A stretch of 64,000 bases of DNA from Candidatus Krumholzibacteriia bacterium (GTDB lineage: Bacteria > Krumholzibacteriota > Krumholzibacteriia > G020349025), in assembly GCA_035649275.1 (NCBI GenBank), contig DASRJW010000134.1, positions 62,001 to 126,000 of the forward strand, in the 5' to 3' direction. Below, one piece after another: positions 48,030-55,513 of this stretch. Numbering within the stretch: position 1 is the first letter of the stretch; every line of letters starts with the position of its first letter. Below the pieces are notes generated by a model. That model was given only the letters and a program-made list of their open reading frames with translations, did not search any database and was not told the origin of the DNA. The position numbers and the translations under genes are program-made.

Positions 48030-48082
48030 GTGCTTCCCTTCGTGCAGGTGATTGCCCCCGAATCTCCTCGGGAGCCGGGCGG

Positions 48083-48091
48083 AAGATAGCA
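48083..48091 (-). promoter_or_regulatory. Extended -10 promoter of the basic protein gene
   Basis: On the minus strand TGC-TATCTT (hexamer 48088-48083) lies about 55 nt before the GTG. The leader contains a small hairpin (CCCGA...TCGGG near 48060-48075). No -35 match is seen. Confidence 0.5.
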
Positions 48092-48250
48092 CGAAACGAG
48101 GCCTTCCCGCCTAGGCGCCAGGCGGTGATCAGCCGTGCACGGACGCGGCCGCGGTTCCTCGTTGCGCTGTGGGCTTTGCCGCTGCATTACTGTGGGACCC
48201 GCCTGGGAGCGCGGGAAGGAGTTTCGGGGCGCCTCACCTCGTATGGAGCC

Positions 48251-49516
48251 ATGAACTCGTACCCGAGTTCGAGTTTCGCCGTCCCGCCGGGGAGCGTGGA
48301 TGCGGTGGCGCTGGCGCGCTCCGTGTCCGCCGCCGAGATGCTGAGCGCTTTCGGGCGTTACGTGCCTCCCCGCGACCAGACCACCTGGGAAGCCTGCGAG
48401 CTGGCGCGGGTTCGCTACATTCCCGGGAAGGCGTGGCATGTGCTGTACCGACTCTGGCGCACGGGCCAGACTCGGGCCGACGAGCCCACCTACATCCACG
48501 CCGAATTCCTGCCGCCCTCGCTCGCACTGCGCCGCTTCCTCGAACTCCGCGGCCAAGGGGGCAGCACCGCGCCGAGCGGCTTCGTCGCCGAGCTCGACAT
48601 GGTCTATTGGCGCTTCCCCTCGGATCCCCAACTGGAGCAGCTGGCCACCTTCTACAAGGAGGGGCAGTGGCGGGTGGTCTCCTACATTCCCGGCACCACC
48701 TGCGTGCTCTCCGGGGAGCAGGCTGGTGAGCCGCGCATCCTCAAGCTCTACCGGGATGATCGGGTGGAACGTGTGGGGCAGGTGATCGAGGCCCTGCGCG
48801 AGGCCGGGGTCACCGCACCCAGGGTTCTCGAGGCCGACGTCGTCCGCCGGCTCCTCGTGCTGGAGCACGTCCCGGGAGTCTTGTTCTGGTCCAACCCCGA
48901 GGCGCACCTGGAGCGGGAGGTCGTCGGCGCCATGGCGCGAGAGCTGGCCCGCCTGCACGCCACCCAGCCGCCGGAACGCACCCTGGGCATCCTGCCGCGA
49001 ATCGGCCATGCGGCGCTGGAATGGCAGCGCTTCCAGCACGCCAAGGACGAGCTCACGCAAGTATTCCCCACCCTCGAACCCCGCCTGCAGCGGCTCGAGA
49101 CCATGCTCGGCCCCCTGGAGTCGGAATCGCCCGTCGTGCTCCTCCATGGCTCCTTCCATCCGGCCCAGTTCCTGATCCATCAGGGTGCCCCGCGGCTCAT
49201 GGACTTCGATGCCGTTTGCCTCGGCGATCCGATGTACGACCTGGCGCGCTTCGCGAGCCACCTGTACGACATGGGGCAAGTGAACGGTCAGGACATCGGT
49301 CGCATCGAGAAGGCCGTCTCCGCCTTCCGCTCGGCCTACGTGAGTAGCCCCGGCTCGCGCTTCGACGCCACCCGCTGGTTCTGGTTCCTGTCGGTGGCGC
49401 TGGTCTCCAAGCGCGCCAGGCAGGTGCTGAAGCGCCTCGAGGTGGACGCGGAGAAGCTGGTCATGCACCTGCTCAACATCGCCGAGCAGAACGCCGTCTC
49501 CATCATTCGCCGCTGA
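48251..49516 (+). CDS. Aminoglycoside phosphotransferase-fold protein with altered catalytic loop
   Basis: The 421-residue protein has the APH/choline-kinase fold in its second half: ILKLYRDD with the ATP lysine near K165, LLVLEHVPGVLF, a catalytic-loop region VVLLHGSFHPAQFL (299-306 for HGSFHPAQ) and the metal motif MDFDAVCLGDPMYDLARF. Active enzymes have HGDxxxxN here, so both the catalytic aspartate (now Ser) and the metal asparagine (now Gln) are replaced. The N-terminal 150 residues resemble a second, decayed copy. It may be a pseudokinase or use an unusual mechanism. ATG 48251 has a close, weak ribosome-binding site. Confidence 0.7.
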   Translation: MNSYPSSSFAVPPGSVDAVALARSVSAAEMLSAFGRYVPPRDQTTWEACELARVRYIPGKAWHVLYRLWRTGQTRADEPTYIHAEFLPPSLALRRFLELRGQGGSTAPSGFVAELDMVYWRFPSDPQLEQLATFYKEGQWRVVSYIPGTTCVLSGEQAGEPRILKLYRDDRVERVGQVIEALREAGVTAPRVLEADVVRRLLVLEHVPGVLFWSNPEAHLEREVVGAMARELARLHATQPPERTLGILPRIGHAALEWQRFQHAKDELTQVFPTLEPRLQRLETMLGPLESESPVVLLHGSFHPAQFLIHQGAPRLMDFDAVCLGDPMYDLARFASHLYDMGQVNGQDIGRIEKAVSAFRSAYVSSPGSRFDATRWFWFLSVALVSKRARQVLKRLEVDAEKLVMHLLNIAEQNAVSIIRR

Positions 49517-49519
49517 GAG

Positions 49520-49774
49520 CCGGGCTGCCGCTCTCGGCGCCGGGGTGGCACCGAGTGGGCCGGGCTGTCGCCCTCGGCGTCGGGGTTCGCACCGAGAGTG
49601 CCGGACTGACGCTCTGGGCGCCGGGGTCGCACCGAGTGTGCCGGGTTGGCGCTCTGGGCTGCGGGGCCGCATTGAGTGTGCCAGTCTACCGCTCTGGGCG
49701 CCGGCATCGCACCGAGTGGGCCTGGTCGCCGCTCCGAAAGCTGGGTCGCCGCAGAGTGCGCCGGCTGGCCTCCG
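49520..49774 (+). repeat. Six and a fraction imperfect 40-bp tandem repeats
   Basis: Units start at 49520, 49560, 49601, 49641, 49681 and 49721, with a partial unit from 49761. The common plan is CCGG...CTC(G/T)GGCG...GGGG(T)CGCACCGAGTG. Unit two is 41 bp and the last complete unit is the most diverged. The array starts 4 bp after the stop of the phosphotransferase-like gene. It differs in sequence and period from the 47551 array. Confidence 0.85.
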
Positions 49775-49869
49775 ATCATGACGATGGTCGCCGACCTTCC
49801 TGCGGCGCCTCCGGAATTCTCCCACTTCGCTTTCCAGGGATTCCCCGATGGTCTGGGAGCGGTTTCCTG

Positions 49870-49908
49870 GATTCTCATAGTAGAGATTCCTCGATTCTCA
49901 TAGTAGAG
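49870..49908 (+). promoter_or_regulatory. Duplicated 16-bp element upstream of rsbR
   Basis: GATTCTCATAGTAGAG occurs exactly at 49870-49885 and again at 49893-49908, a 23-bp period that puts both copies on nearly the same DNA face. It lies about 92-130 bp before the rsbR ATG in the least GC-rich part of the gap. It may be a paired operator, possibly for the operon's own LuxR-type regulator. Confidence 0.5.
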
Positions 49909-49999
49909 TTTTCCATGGCGAGGGACGGGGACGTACCCCTCGATCCTCGCTGGGTGCGGTCTCGGAACCGAATTGATCCGAGGAGGGGGAGAATTGACG

Positions 50000-50905
50000 A
50001 TGCAGAAGCTGCGTAACCACGGCAGCGTCCTTGAGGTCGCGAGCGAGAGCACGGCCGTGCTCCTGCGGGAGCTGGTGGCTCACCTACGGCAGAATCGCAC
50101 TCAGCTCCGCGAGGAATGGGCGCGGCGCATCACCGAAGCCAAGCTCCTCACAGCGATGAGCAAGGAAGAAGTGTTCGCCGAAGCCACCTCTGTGTACGAC
50201 AACTACGTGGAGGCCCTGGAAACCGGGACCTTCGAGGCCCTGCAAGCCTACTCGCGCAATCTCTCCGAGCGCATCATCCCCCGGGGCGTACAGACCGACG
50301 AAGTCGTGGGCATCGTGCTGCTGCTGCGCGACGTCTTGGCCCGCTCCCTCTTCGGCCGCTACCACGCCGATTTCGAGAAGCTGAACCGCATTCTCGACGC
50401 CTACGAGCCCGCCGCCAACCGGATCGCCATCACCGTGGCGGTGGGCTTCGTGCAGGAACGCGAGCGCACCATCCGCGAGCAGCAGGAGGCCATCCGAGAG
50501 CTCTCCACGCCGGTGTTGCAGGTGCGCGAACGTCTCCTGATCCTGCCGATCATCGGGGTTATCGATCCACAGCGGGCGCGGCAGCTCACCGAACAGCTGC
50601 TGCGCGGTATCCGCACCAATCGCGCCCGCGTCGTGGTCATCGATATCACCGGTGTCGCCGCCATGGACTCCAACGTTGCCAACCACTTGGTCCTCACCGT
50701 GGAAGCGTCGCGCCTCCTGGGCGCCACGGTGATCGTGACCGGATTGTCCCCCGAGATCGCCCAGACCCTGGTGAACATCGGCGTCGACCTGACGAAGATG
50801 AACACCGTGGGCGACCTGCAGGGAGGGATCGAGGAGGCCGAACGTCTCCTGGGCTACAAGGTGCTGCCGGTGGAGAAGGCCGAGAAGGCGGAGTTGGCGA
50901 ACTAG
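50000..50905 (+). CDS. rsbR: RsbR-type stressosome sensor/scaffold
   Basis: RsbR proteins form the stressosome with RsbS and hold RsbT until stress. The 301-residue protein has a helical N-terminal sensor (about 1-165: LLRELVAHLRQNRTQLREEWARRI, then EALQAYSRNLSERIIPRGVQ) and a C-terminal STAS domain with LILPIIGVIDPQRARQL, DITGVAAMDSNVANHLV and GLSPEIAQTLVNIGVDL. Ser224 is at the site of the phosphorylated residue in AMDS, and Thr256 lies in the second region. The sensor is not a haem globin. ATG 50000 follows a long purine-rich ribosome-binding site. It heads an operon of six genes. Confidence 0.92.
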   Translation: MQKLRNHGSVLEVASESTAVLLRELVAHLRQNRTQLREEWARRITEAKLLTAMSKEEVFAEATSVYDNYVEALETGTFEALQAYSRNLSERIIPRGVQTDEVVGIVLLLRDVLARSLFGRYHADFEKLNRILDAYEPAANRIAITVAVGFVQERERTIREQQEAIRELSTPVLQVRERLLILPIIGVIDPQRARQLTEQLLRGIRTNRARVVVIDITGVAAMDSNVANHLVLTVEASRLLGATVIVTGLSPEIAQTLVNIGVDLTKMNTVGDLQGGIEEAERLLGYKVLPVEKAEKAELAN

Positions 50906-50938
50906 GCACGGAACTCCGCGAAGCAAGTCGAGGCGGCC

Positions 50939-51325
50939 TTGGAAGTACCCATTCTCAAGCAGGGGCCCTACCTGATCGGCAGCGTGCAGTCGGCGCTCAC
51001 CGATGCCGACCTCTTGCAGCTGCGCGACACGCTGGTCGAGAAGGTGGGTCGCTTCCGCTCCCTGGGCGTCATCGTGGACGTCACGGCCATGGACGTCATG
51101 GATTCGTTCGCCTCCCGGACACTCAGCGACATCGCCCACATGATCCGCCTGCGCGGGGCGGAAACGGTCATCGTCGGCATCCAGCCGGAGGTGGCCTTCG
51201 CCATGGTGCAACTCGGCCTCACGCTCCAGGGGGTTACCACCGCCCTGGACCTCGAGGAAGGTCTGACCTTCCTGGACCGCAGGACCAAGAAGCACGGGGC
51301 TCACAGCGTTCCCCGGCCGCGATGA
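50939..51325 (+). CDS. rsbS: RsbS-type stressosome STAS protein
   Basis: RsbS is the small STAS core of the stressosome that captures RsbT. The 128-residue protein (MEVPILKQGPYLIGSVQSAL) matches RsbS in full, including VIVDVTAMDVMDSFASRTLSD with the phosphorylated serine at S56, and GIQPEVAFAMVQLGLTL. Translation starts at TTG 50939, since no ATG or GTG lies nearby and the family begins here. The 3' end overlaps rsbT (ATGA). RsbT is expected to phosphorylate Ser56 and release itself. Confidence 0.93.
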   Translation: MEVPILKQGPYLIGSVQSALTDADLLQLRDTLVEKVGRFRSLGVIVDVTAMDVMDSFASRTLSDIAHMIRLRGAETVIVGIQPEVAFAMVQLGLTLQGVTTALDLEEGLTFLDRRTKKHGAHSVPRPR

Positions 51326-51798
51326 TGCCGATTTTGGAATCGGACGCGGGCTCGAAACCTGGCGCGTCGGAGCGGCTTGTGGAGCAGCCCAGAGCTCAGG
51401 TGAAGAAGGCGGCCTCGGTGAACATCCAATCGGACCGCGACATCCTTTCGGCCCGGCAGCAAGGCCGGGCGCTGGCCCAACAGGTCGGCCTCACCAGCAG
51501 CGACCAGACAGTGGTCGCCACGGTGATTTCCGAGCTGGCCAGGAACATCCTTCTCTACGCCCGACCTGGCGCGCTCACCCTGGGGGTGGTCGAGTCCAAC
51601 GGTCGCCGGGGCATCCAGGTGGAGGCGCGGGACCACGGCCCCGGCATCCCCGACATCGAGCGAGCCCTGCGCGTGGGCTATTCAACCTCGAAAAGCCTCG
51701 GCCTCGGTCTGCCCGGCGTGCGGCGGCTGGTGGACGAGTTCGAGATCGTCTCCAAGCCCGGCAAGGGGACGGTCGTGAAAGTGAAGAAATGGAAGTGA
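51322..51798 (+). CDS. rsbT: RsbT-type serine/threonine kinase (GHKL ATPase)
   Basis: RsbT phosphorylates RsbS and RsbR and then switches partner. The 158-residue protein has an extra N-terminal tail of about 35 residues. The kinase core follows, with N-box VISELARNILLYARPG, G1 box RDHGPGIPDIERAL, and the G2 region STSKSLGLGLPGVRRLVDEFEI. In Bacillus RsbT then activates the phosphatase RsbU. Here no RsbU is found and a histidine kinase with an RsbU-like N-terminus takes its place (52479-53426). It overlaps rsbS by four bases. Confidence 0.93.
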   Translation: MMPILESDAGSKPGASERLVEQPRAQVKKAASVNIQSDRDILSARQQGRALAQQVGLTSSDQTVVATVISELARNILLYARPGALTLGVVESNGRRGIQVEARDHGPGIPDIERALRVGYSTSKSLGLGLPGVRRLVDEFEIVSKPGKGTVVKVKKWK

Positions 51799-51855
51799 GC
51801 CGCCCGCGGGACAAGGAGAGCGGGAGGGGTTGAACGCGCGCCCACTCAGGGGAGG

Positions 51856-52482
51856 GTGGAGAAGCTGGAAGAACCGAAGACTCCGCACCTGGAGTGGTGG
51901 GTGGCGCAGTATGCACTCCCTGGGCAGACGAAGTCGGGCGATCACCATCTGGTCCAGGAGTTCCCGCACGGCATGCTCCTCGCCGCCGTGGACGGTCTCG
52001 GCCACGGGTGCGAGGCGGCGGCGGCAGCGGAGGTGGCCGTCCAGGTCCTGCGGGGCTACGCCCACGAGCCGGTTCTCGCCCTGGTGAATCGGTGCCACGA
52101 AGCGCTGCGGGGCACGCGAGGTGTGGTGATGAGCCTGGCGCAATACGATGCCCGGGAAGGCACGGTCACCTGGACCGGGGTCGGCAATGTGGAAGGCGTG
52201 GCGCTCCGGCCGCAAGCCGGGAATGGCGCCGTGCCGACGCGGCTGATGCAGCGCCGCGGCGTCGTCGGCGCCCGCCTGCCCTCCCTGCATGTTTCGACTT
52301 TCCCGGTCCAGCCTCGTGATCTGCTCATCCTCACCACCGACGGCATCGCCGGCGATTTCGACCGGGCGTTGAATCCCGACTCCCCGTTGCAGGTGCTGGC
52401 CGAAGGCATTCTCGCTCGTCACGGCCGGAACAACGACGATGCCTTGATCCTGATCGCTCGCATCGTGGAGGCACGCGCGTGA
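51856..52482 (+). CDS. rsbX: RsbX-type PP2C serine phosphatase
   Basis: RsbX resets the stressosome by dephosphorylating RsbS and RsbR. The 208-residue PP2C/SpoIIE-type domain has GDHHLVQEFPHGMLLAAVDGLGHG with two metal aspartates, then TRGVVMSLAQYDAREGTVTWTGVGN, and DLLILTTDGIAGDF and NNDDALILIARIV at the end. There is no sensor or RsbU_N domain, consistent with RsbX rather than RsbU. The GTG at 51856 lies directly after a GGGGAGG run. Its stop overlaps the start of the histidine kinase (GTGA). Confidence 0.88.
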   Translation: MEKLEEPKTPHLEWWVAQYALPGQTKSGDHHLVQEFPHGMLLAAVDGLGHGCEAAAAAEVAVQVLRGYAHEPVLALVNRCHEALRGTRGVVMSLAQYDAREGTVTWTGVGNVEGVALRPQAGNGAVPTRLMQRRGVVGARLPSLHVSTFPVQPRDLLILTTDGIAGDFDRALNPDSPLQVLAEGILARHGRNNDDALILIARIVEARA

Positions 52483-53426
52483 AAACAGCCGTCCCGACTC
52501 TGGCGCAAGAGTACGCCGACGCCCTGGCGGAGCATCTCGAGGGCGCCGAGGAAGTGACGCTGCATCGGGCCTGGGCCCTGGGACGCCGGGCTGTCACCGA
52601 GGGTCACGATCTCCTCGATCTCGTCTCCTTGCACCACGACGCCTTGCGGCAATGGTTGGGGAGGCCCCAGGGCATTCCCATGCCGCCCGATCTGGCTTCG
52701 GCCCAGACCTTCCTCGCCGAAGCGCTCTCTCCCTTCGAAATGGCCCACCGCCAGTTCCAAGAGGCCGTGGTGGCGCTCCGCGGTCTGAACCAGATGCTCG
52801 AGGAGGAGGCGCGGCGCATCGCCCAGGGGTTGCACGACGATGCCGCCCAACTGCTGGTGACCGTGTACCTGGCCCTCGACGCGGTGATGCAGGAGGAGCC
52901 GCGCCTGCGCCCGCGCCTGCGCGAGGTGCGCTCTTTGCTCGACGGAGTGGAACAGCATCTGCGCCGGCTGTCGCACGAATTGCACCCGTCGATCCTGGAC
53001 GGCCTCGGCTTGGTCCCGGCGCTCGAGTTCCTCGTCGAAGGGGTATCGCAACGCACCGGGATTCCCATCGAGGTGGAAGGGCCGCTGGAGAATCGCTTGC
53101 CCATCCCGGTGGAGACCGCACTCTATCGGGTAGTGCAGGAGGCGGTGACCAACGCGACCCGTCACGCCCAGCCGCAGCGAGTGCAGATCTCCATCGCCCG
53201 AGAGGCGAGTGCAGTGACTTGCTCGGTGCGCGACGACGGGGCCGGGTTCGACACGGGAGCGGTCCAGGGCGCGAACCGGGGTCTCGGTTTGGTCAGCATG
53301 CGCGAGCGCATCCACGCGGTCGGAGGGCGACTACAGCTCCATTCGTCCCCGGGGTCGGGCACGGAGCTGGTGATCCAGATTCCGCTGGAGGTGGACGATG
53401 TCGTACCGAGTGCTACTTGCCGATGA
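52479..53426 (+). CDS. Histidine kinase with an RsbU_N-like N-terminal domain
   Basis: The 315-residue soluble kinase has an N-terminal region (about 1-105) that resembles the RsbT-binding domain of RsbU, with EVTLHRAWALGRRAV, LLDLVSLHHDALRQWL and FLAEALSPFEMAHRQFQEAV. A HisKA_3 dimerisation helix with the phospho-acceptor H119 in RRIAQGLHDDAAQLL follows. The HATPase has N-box VVQEAVTNATRHAQP and G box DDGAGFD, then GLGLVSMRERI. There is no membrane segment. It should be switched by RsbT and pass phosphate to the next gene product, which it overlaps by 29 bp. Confidence 0.87.
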   Translation: MKTAVPTLAQEYADALAEHLEGAEEVTLHRAWALGRRAVTEGHDLLDLVSLHHDALRQWLGRPQGIPMPPDLASAQTFLAEALSPFEMAHRQFQEAVVALRGLNQMLEEEARRIAQGLHDDAAQLLVTVYLALDAVMQEEPRLRPRLREVRSLLDGVEQHLRRLSHELHPSILDGLGLVPALEFLVEGVSQRTGIPIEVEGPLENRLPIPVETALYRVVQEAVTNATRHAQPQRVQISIAREASAVTCSVRDDGAGFDTGAVQGANRGLGLVSMRERIHAVGGRLQLHSSPGSGTELVIQIPLEVDDVVPSATCR

Positions 53427-54030
53427 TCACCAAATCGTCCGTCAGGGCTTACGGGGTCTGCTGGAGCGGGCGGGGCACGAGGTGGTGGCCGAGGCCGTCG
53501 ACGGGCGTGAAGCCGTCCAGCTCGCCTCCACCTCGCGTCCCGACGTCGCGGTTCTCGACCTGGCGATGCCGGTGCTGAACGGCGTGGACGCAGCCCGCGA
53601 GATTCTGCGCGCTTCCCAGGACCTGAAAGTGATCCTGCTCACCATGCACACCGAGGGGCCCTACGTCCTCGAGGCTCTGCGCGTCGGCGTCTGCGGCTAT
53701 GTCCTCAAGACCCAGGCCGCGGAAGACCTGGCGCAAGCGATCGAGGAAGTGACCCGCGGCGCCATCTACCTGAGTCCGATGGTGTCACGCATGGTCGTGG
53801 AGGCCTATCGCACCAAGGGCGGCTTCCGCCCCAGCCCGCTCAGCCCGCGGGAGCGGGAGGTCCTGCAGCTCGTGGCCGAAGGCAAGACCACCAAGGAAGT
53901 CGCGGTCATCCTCGGCGTCAGCATCAAGACGGCGGAATCCCATCGCACGCGCATCATGGCGAAGCTGGACATCCACGAGACAGCGAACCTGGTGCGCTAT
54001 GCGATCCGGCACGGACTCGTGCAGGCCTGA
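53398..54030 (+). CDS. NarL/FixJ-family response regulator
   Basis: The 210-residue regulator has an N-terminal receiver (LLADDHQIVRQGLRGLL, phospho-acceptor D54 in VLDLAMP, and a lysine in GYVLKTQ). A C-terminal LuxR-type helix-turn-helix follows (LSPREREVLQLVAEGKTTKEVA, VSIKTAESHRTRIMAKL). It is the output of the rsbR-S-T-X-kinase operon and should bind DNA as a dimer. The duplicated element at 49870-49908 is a possible autoregulatory site. The start ATG 53398 lies inside the kinase gene. Confidence 0.94.
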   Translation: MSYRVLLADDHQIVRQGLRGLLERAGHEVVAEAVDGREAVQLASTSRPDVAVLDLAMPVLNGVDAAREILRASQDLKVILLTMHTEGPYVLEALRVGVCGYVLKTQAAEDLAQAIEEVTRGAIYLSPMVSRMVVEAYRTKGGFRPSPLSPREREVLQLVAEGKTTKEVAVILGVSIKTAESHRTRIMAKLDIHETANLVRYAIRHGLVQA

Positions 54031-54418
54031 GGCTCGTCACCGCTTGCCCGTGAACCTGGTGGCGAAGCATGGGGAAGAGCCCTCCCTCCGACAGTTGCGC
54101 AGCGTAGCGCGATGGCAACTCCACGTCCGAGCAACTCGCGCAAGGGAGCGCGGTTTCCCCTCTGCCGCCGAGCAGCCTAGCGAAGCCCTCGCGGCGGTTC
54201 GATCGGGTCTCCCCCGAAGTGGAAGATGGAGAAATCCCCAAGGGCTGAAACCCGTGACCCGGGCGGGTCCGGAAGTTCTGGCACGATGGCTGCGACCCGA
54301 TGCGGGCAGTTCTTGAGCGCCTTGGGGTGACGCCTACCACTCGTGTCCTGCGGCTACTTCTCGACCATCGTCGCGCCTCGCTTCCCAGCCGGGCGTCACC
54401 GAGTAAGTGTGGGTGAGG

Positions 54419-54446
54419 CCGTGGGCCGGTGAGGACCGGCCCACGG
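54419..54446. terminator. Strong perfect hairpin, candidate terminator
   Basis: CCGTGGGCCGG (54419-54429) and CCGGCCCACGG (54436-54446) form a perfect 11-bp stem with loop TGAGGA. It lies 389 nt after the response-regulator stop. No T-run follows on either strand, so it may work with Rho or as an RNA 3' end. Confidence 0.5.
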
Positions 54447-54657
54447 GTGCTGAGGGTATTCATCCTGGTGGGTTCCCCGTCGAATCCGGCTCGCTGACGG
54501 TGCCCCCCGCCAATCCGTCGAGCCTCGTGACGTGCCCCTCAAGTCCAGGACGGGTGAGCACCACAAACGTACCCGCCCGTCCCGGCGCGTTCGATCGGGC
54601 AAATCCCCGAGAAGTGGCCTGGAGAATCCCTGCTGTGGAGAGCGCGGTCGTAGAGCA

Positions 54658-54693
54658 CTGTCAAGGGGCGCTGTTTGCTGTCAAGGGGCGCTG
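54658..54693 (-). repeat. Direct repeat CTGTCAAGGGGCGCTG, two copies
   Basis: The 16-bp sequence occurs at 54658-54673 and 54678-54693, directly after the 3' end of the minus-strand gene at 54695. On the minus strand each copy contains TTGACAG. No -10 at proper distance follows, so promoter function is doubtful. Confidence 0.6.
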
Positions 54694-54694
54694 C

Positions 54695-55513
54695 TTACAG
54701 AAGCGCCGTCGTGGCGTCCTCGAGGAACTCCGAGAGCCTAGGCAGCTGCTCGTTGGCCCGGGCCTGCAGGTGGAACAGCGGCGCGGGGCCCCCTCGAGTG
54801 CCGTAGGAAGCCGGCGCCACCGTGCGGTAGTCCGGCAGCGTTTCCACCAGAGCTCCTGCTTCCTCGAGGATCAGGGTCCCCGCCGCCAGGTCCCAGAGAC
54901 GGCCGCGGCCGTGGGTGGCGACGAAGGTGCCCTGGGCCGTCAGGCACATGTTGCCGATGATGCTGCCGAGCACGCGCACCTTGGCGCGCAGGCGCAGGTG
55001 GTGGGTGTAGTGGGTGCGGCTGTGCAGGCCCACGGTGGTGAGCGAGGTGTACGCCGTCACCGTGCTGGTGTGGATGGGTTGGCCATTGCAGCGGGCCCCG
55101 GCGCCGCGCATCGCGGTGAAGGTGCTGTCCAGGGCGGGGAAGTGGATGACGGCCAACAGTGGCTGGCCCTGCCGCCAGTAGGCCACGCTCGGCCCCCAGT
55201 AGGGGATGCCATGGGCGAAATTGGTGGTGCCGTCGATGGGGTCGACGATCCAGTAGTGCTCGGGGTCGCGCTGGTCGTGGCCGCTTTCCTCGCCGAGGAA
55301 GCTGTGCGCGGGGAACTCGCGGCGAACGAAGGCGTGGAACTGCCGTTCGGACTCGAGGTCGAGGTCAGTGACCAACGAGTCCTCGTCGCCGGCGACCTGC
55401 TTCACCCGCACCTGGGAGGCGTCGAGGTCGCGGGCCCCCTGGAGCTGCAGCGCGCCGATGCGCCGCACCTCGGCTTCGACCTGTGGCAGCCAGCTCCTAG
55501 GCTCGCCGTTCAC
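54695..55513 (-). CDS. Inositol monophosphatase-family phosphatase
   Basis: The 272-residue protein has the Li-sensitive sugar-phosphatase fold. Its metal sites are SLVTDLDLESER, FLGEESGH and IVDPIDGTTNFAHGIP, followed by GAGARCNGQPI and the late metal aspartate in RLWDLAAGTLILEEAGA. It should remove phosphate from inositol phosphate, a related sugar phosphate or PAP. The start GTG 55513 overlaps the stop of the deacetylase gene (GTGA), so the pair is co-translated. A ribosome-binding site GGAGT lies upstream. Confidence 0.9.
   Translation of the reverse strand: MNGEPRSWLPQVEAEVRRIGALQLQGARDLDASQVRVKQVAGDEDSLVTDLDLESERQFHAFVRREFPAHSFLGEESGHDQRDPEHYWIVDPIDGTTNFAHGIPYWGPSVAYWRQGQPLLAVIHFPALDSTFTAMRGAGARCNGQPIHTSTVTAYTSLTTVGLHSRTHYTHHLRLRAKVRVLGSIIGNMCLTAQGTFVATHGRGRLWDLAAGTLILEEAGALVETLPDYRTVAPASYGTRGGPAPLFHLQARANEQLPRLSEFLEDATTALL

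Larger units (their letters stand above)
49517..49999. other. Intergenic region before the stressosome operon (483 bp)
   Basis: No gene is supported. It holds imperfect 40-bp tandem repeats (49520-49774), then about 95 bp of less GC-rich sequence, a duplicated 16-bp element (49870-49908) and the leader of rsbR. No hexamer pair with good spacing is seen, so the promoter may use another sigma factor. Confidence 0.55.
54031..54694. other. Intergenic region of 664 bp after the stressosome operon
   Basis: No gene is supported. It contains one strong hairpin (54419-54446) and a duplicated 16-bp element (54658-54693) at the far end. Open frames on both strands here lack known motifs and good ribosome-binding sites. 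Confidence 0.55.

Noticed and set aside
54180-54300. Riboswitch after the response regulator
   Set aside because: Purine-rich conserved-looking pieces were examined, but no known aptamer core could be drawn and no gene lies downstream on that strand.
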